NCBI RefSeq assembly: GCF_002251295.1
Contig: NZ_NPJA01000053.1
Span: 1-64,000, forward strand
From: Prevotella sp. P5-50
GTDB taxonomy: Bacteria > Bacteroidota > Bacteroidia > Bacteroidales > Bacteroidaceae
Direction of reading: 5' to 3'
Length of the DNA stretch: 64,000 nt
Both the position numbers and the translations under genes were made by a program. The notes below the pieces were generated by a model. It made no database searches, was not told the origin of the DNA, and saw nothing but the letters and a program-made list of their open reading frames with translations. This document shows, piece after piece, positions 61,376 to 64,000 of this stretch. Numbering within the stretch: the first letter of the stretch is position 1; each line of letters starts with the position of its first letter.

Positions 61376-62728
61376 TTACAGATCGCTTCTGTCCAAATGG
61401 TCGCGCCACAGATATTTGCGTGTTTCGTGTACGATGATGCCGTTCAGCGCCAAGAGCGATAGCAGGTTGGGAATTGCCATGAGTGCATTCATACAATCGG
61501 CCATGTTCCATACCACACCCAACTGCATCACGCTGCCTATAAATACAGCAACGATAAAAATCATCCGATAGACAAGCATCCATCGACGACCTTTCAGATA
61601 TTCTACTGCGCGTTCACCATAATAGCACCAACCTAAGATAGTGGAAAATGCAAAGGTCAACAGACCGAAAGTCAGTAATGGTGTACCAATGATGGGAATT
61701 TTAGAAAATGCCATCTTGGTCAGTACCGCACCATTGTCGAAAGTAATGTCGGGGTATGCCAATACACTGCTTACAATAACAATTCCCGTCATGGCACAGA
61801 TGACTACCGTGTCCCAAAACGTACCAGTGCTGGACACCAAGGCTTGGCGTACTGGGTTGCGTGTCTGTGCGGCAGCAGCTACGATGGGAGCAGAACCGAG
61901 TCCTGATTCGTTGCTGAAAAGACCGCGTGCTATGCCATAACGTGCTGCCATCATCACTGTAGTACCTACAAAACCTCCTCCTGCTGCCTGCGGACTGAAA
62001 GCCGAGGTGACGATGAGCTTGATGGCAGGCCATGCATAATCGATGTTTACTCCTATTATATAGATGCAACCTAAAATGTAAAAGAGTGCCATGAGGGGTA
62101 CCAGGGTTGCGCAGACACGTGCAATACTCTTCACACCACCTAAAATAACAGCACCTGTGAGTAGGCAGATGACTGTTCCTGTGATATAGGGTGAGATGTC
62201 ATAGGTTTCGTAAGCGAGTGTGGCAATGGCATTGGCTTGCACCGTATTGCCGATGCCAAACGAGGCGAGGGCAGTGAAAATGGCAAAGAGAATTGCTGCC
62301 CAACGCCATCCCAATCCTTTCTCCAGCGCAAACATAGGTCCTCCAATCACTTTGCCATCAGGTTTCTTCTCGCGATATTTGATAGCCAGTAGGCCCTCTG
62401 CATATTTGGTGGCAATGCCAAATACACCAGTCAGCCAACACCACAATACTGCACCAGGACCGCCTAAGGCAATGGCGGTGGCTACACCGATGATGTTTCC
62501 GGTGCCGATAGTAGCAGCTAGAGCGGTTGCCAATGATGAGAATTGCGAAACGTCACCGGTTGCATCGGGATCACGTTGTACAGATAGCCGAATGGCTTTG
62601 AGTATATGTCTCTGTGGAAAATGCAATCGGATAGTAAGAAAAAGATGGGTTCCCAAGAGCAGGATAATCATGGGCCAGCCCCACAACAGGGAGCTCGTTA
62701 CGGAGAAAAATTCGTTGATGGTGTTCAT
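61376..62728 (-). CDS. sodium:alanine/glycine symporter (AGCS family)
   Basis: A 450-residue inner-membrane transporter with about 11 helices. The AGCS signature appears as GTGNIIGVATAIALGGPGAV (near residue 77) and later ARGLFSNESGLGSAPI and CYYGERAVEYL. It imports alanine, glycine or a related amino acid with sodium ions. It is a single gene with the -7 box TAACTTTGC at 62756-62748 (minus). The first residues (MNTINEFFSVTSSLLWG) fit a typical start. Confidence 0.95.
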   Translation of the reverse strand: MNTINEFFSVTSSLLWGWPMIILLLGTHLFLTIRLHFPQRHILKAIRLSVQRDPDATGDVSQFSSLATALAATIGTGNIIGVATAIALGGPGAVLWCWLTGVFGIATKYAEGLLAIKYREKKPDGKVIGGPMFALEKGLGWRWAAILFAIFTALASFGIGNTVQANAIATLAYETYDISPYITGTVICLLTGAVILGGVKSIARVCATLVPLMALFYILGCIYIIGVNIDYAWPAIKLIVTSAFSPQAAGGGFVGTTVMMAARYGIARGLFSNESGLGSAPIVAAAAQTRNPVRQALVSSTGTFWDTVVICAMTGIVIVSSVLAYPDITFDNGAVLTKMAFSKIPIIGTPLLTFGLLTFAFSTILGWCYYGERAVEYLKGRRWMLVYRMIFIVAVFIGSVMQLGVVWNMADCMNALMAIPNLLSLLALNGIIVHETRKYLWRDHLDRSDL

Positions 62729-63097
62729 GTTGTTGCTGCTTTTGCGTGCAAAGTTAGTTAAAAATGCTCAAAATGTAGTCGATTCTTCGTTTTTTTTGAA
62801 TTTTGGTTAAACTTTTTATCGTTTGATGCGTCATATTGATAACAAACGTGATTTGGCTCATTGAAAATACAGACGAGACATGAAATGACGAAACATTTGA
62901 CCTATGTGGTAGAAAGAAAATCAGGACAATGATGGCTGCTCCGATAGTTGGAGTAGCCATCTTTCGCTTTTTATCCGTGTTTATGCTCATCGATATCCAT
63001 TCTTGAGTACTGTTTGATATATGGTTAATTGCTGTTAAAATCTGCAGTTCTATCTATTTCGATAGATAACATAATTTTATAGATAAGTTGAAAAATA
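62729..63097. other. spacer between divergent genes
   Basis: About 370 bases containing the AGCS promoter at the left, a hairpin at 62931-62961 and an AT-rich stretch before the PCMD promoter. No coding region was recognised. Confidence 0.5.
62931..62961 (+). terminator. orphan terminator-like hairpin
   Basis: A 12-bp stem with one G/T wobble (GATGGCTGCTCC, GGAGTAGCCATC), a 7-base loop and CTTTCGCTTT. No gene on the plus strand ends before it, so it may end a small RNA or an antisense transcript from the AGCS promoter region. Confidence 0.5.
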
Positions 63098-63129
63098 TTT
63101 GGTAGTGTGAGGTTTTCTTCTTATCTTTG
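63098..63129 (+). promoter_or_regulatory. promoter of the PCMD lipoprotein gene
   Basis: TTTG at 63098-63101, a 20-base spacer and TATCTTTG at 63122-63129, 11 bases before ATG 63141. Confidence 0.75.
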
Positions 63130-63140
63130 CTCCCTAAAAT

Positions 63141-64000
63141 ATGATGAAAGTTCAGGATATGAAGAGATTGATACATACGACAGCCCTCATGGCAGTGGGA
63201 ATTACCACTTGTTTGGGCTTTGTCTCTTGCTTTAAGGATGAGCCGCTCAATGCAGAATGTGATATTGAGCAGGCTTACATACACGCAGGCGACAAATTGA
63301 ATAGTTGGTTCCTTTTCGATTCCGACACACTTCAATATGTGCAATCAGACCAGAATAAGATAGAGTTTACCATGAGTGCTATGGCTGATCTTACACAGAT
63401 TGCTCCACTTTTCAGACTCACTCCTGGGGCTACTATATCACCTGCCAACGGCAGTGTACACGATTTTTCTAAAGGTTCGGTGAAATATACGGTCACTTCG
63501 GAAGATGGACAATGGTCACGTATCTATTTTGTCAGCATCAGAAAAATGCTCTATTTCGGTAGTGAACACGAGTTTAATTTTGAAAACTGTTATGAGGACA
63601 AAGGGTACTACCATTGGCAAGAACCATGGAAAGATGCTAATGGTAATACGACCAAAGAGGCTATCTGGGCAACAGGAAATCCGGGTTACAAGATTAGCAA
63701 TAGCTCTACTGCAGCAGAGAATTATCCCACAGCACCTATTGACGAAGGATATGAAGGAAAAGGGGTAAAGCTATCCACTTGCCGAACAAGTGGACTTGCA
63801 GACATGGTGCAGAAGCCTATTGCGGCTGGCAACCTCTTTATTGGGCAGTTTGATCCGTCTAATGCATTGCAGGATGCTATGTCTGCCACTAAGTTTGGAC
63901 GCCCATTCAGTTTCGATACCCAACCCAAGACATTCACAGGATACTATAAGTATAAGGCTGGGGAGAAATTTACCGACCAGTATATGCATGTACTGGAGCA
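63141..64000 (+). CDS. PCMD-domain lipoprotein (5' part, runs off the window)
   Basis: The frame is open from ATG 63141 (or ATG 63144) to the end of the window, at least 286 residues. A signal peptide with lipobox (GFVSC) is followed by an N-terminal beta-sandwich (about 40-140; FTMSAMADLTQIAPLFRLTP, SEDGQWSRIYFVSI). The PCMD (putative carbohydrate-metabolism) domain is seen as ISNSSTAAENYPT, LSTCRTSGLADMV, GNLFIGQFDPSNALQDAMSA and FGRPFSFDTQPKTFTGYYKY. Such lipoproteins are common in Bacteroidetes glycan loci and probably bind carbohydrate at the cell surface. The 3' end is missing. Confidence 0.85.
   Translation, partial: MMKVQDMKRLIHTTALMAVGITTCLGFVSCFKDEPLNAECDIEQAYIHAGDKLNSWFLFDSDTLQYVQSDQNKIEFTMSAMADLTQIAPLFRLTPGATISPANGSVHDFSKGSVKYTVTSEDGQWSRIYFVSIRKMLYFGSEHEFNFENCYEDKGYYHWQEPWKDANGNTTKEAIWATGNPGYKISNSSTAAENYPTAPIDEGYEGKGVKLSTCRTSGLADMVQKPIAAGNLFIGQFDPSNALQDAMSATKFGRPFSFDTQPKTFTGYYKYKAGEKFTDQYMHVLE

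Overview
The window looks like a chromosomal segment of a Prevotella-like member of the Bacteroidales. The evidence is the gene content (rubrerythrin, DUF4492 with cytochrome bd, DUF2723, DUF3810, DUF5686, a reg_prop sensor, GH31/GH2/GH74 enzymes, PCMD and LruC/BspA-type lipoproteins) and promoters of the Bacteroidetes type (TTTG, 19-21 bases, TAnnTTTG) before many genes. The species cannot be fixed from the sequence alone.

Layout. 1-2400: the 3' end of a 5S rRNA gene and its terminator, then about 2 kb of gene-poor DNA with dispersed repeats and an array in which a CG dinucleotide recurs every 11 bp. 2416-8881 (minus): a BspA-like lipoprotein gene bracketed by two inverted 150-bp REP elements, a GH74 xyloglucanase and rubrerythrin. 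9045-13208: a YhiN-type flavoprotein, a secreted cyclophilin, an IS200-like REP-associated transposase boxed in by REP arrays, and rhamnulose-1-phosphate aldolase. 13339-17896: a COG0523 GTPase with a long His/Asp/Glu insert, then DUF4492-cydA-cydB. 18434-27395 (minus): two operons and one single gene that together look like an inositol-phospholipid locus (CDP-alcohol phosphatidyltransferase, nucleotidyltransferase, myo-inositol-phosphate synthase, HAD protein, ATP-grasp protein, DUF5686 outer-membrane protein). 27732-36810: a histidine kinase facing a tightly packed operon of RNA methyltransferase, dipeptidyl peptidase IV, serB, purD and two membrane proteins. 36900-43848: DUF2723 glycosyltransferase-like protein, polysaccharide deacetylase, queH, DUF3237, DUF3810. 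44111-60455: LacI regulator, reg_prop sensor, GH31, GH2, GH31, CotH-like protein and trmO. 60506-64000: a histidine-kinase-like protein without its histidine, an AGCS symporter and the start of a PCMD lipoprotein.

How the genes may work together. GH74 (endo-xyloglucanase), two GH31 enzymes (alpha-xylosidase type) and a GH2 (beta-galactosidase type) would cover most steps of xyloglucan breakdown, although no SusC/SusD pair is in the window. The 19-27 kb segment would make inositol phosphate and attach it to a lipid. CydAB and rubrerythrin fit an anaerobe that meets some oxygen.

The most unusual material is non-coding: five tandem arrays with 11-, 22- or 23-bp periods, REP elements with their probable transposase, and alternating purine/pyrimidine tracts. 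Among the proteins, the most unusual are two histidine-kinase-like proteins without a recognisable phospho-acceptor histidine, the 54-residue His/acidic insert, and the overlap of the inositol-phosphate synthase gene with an outer-membrane protein gene.
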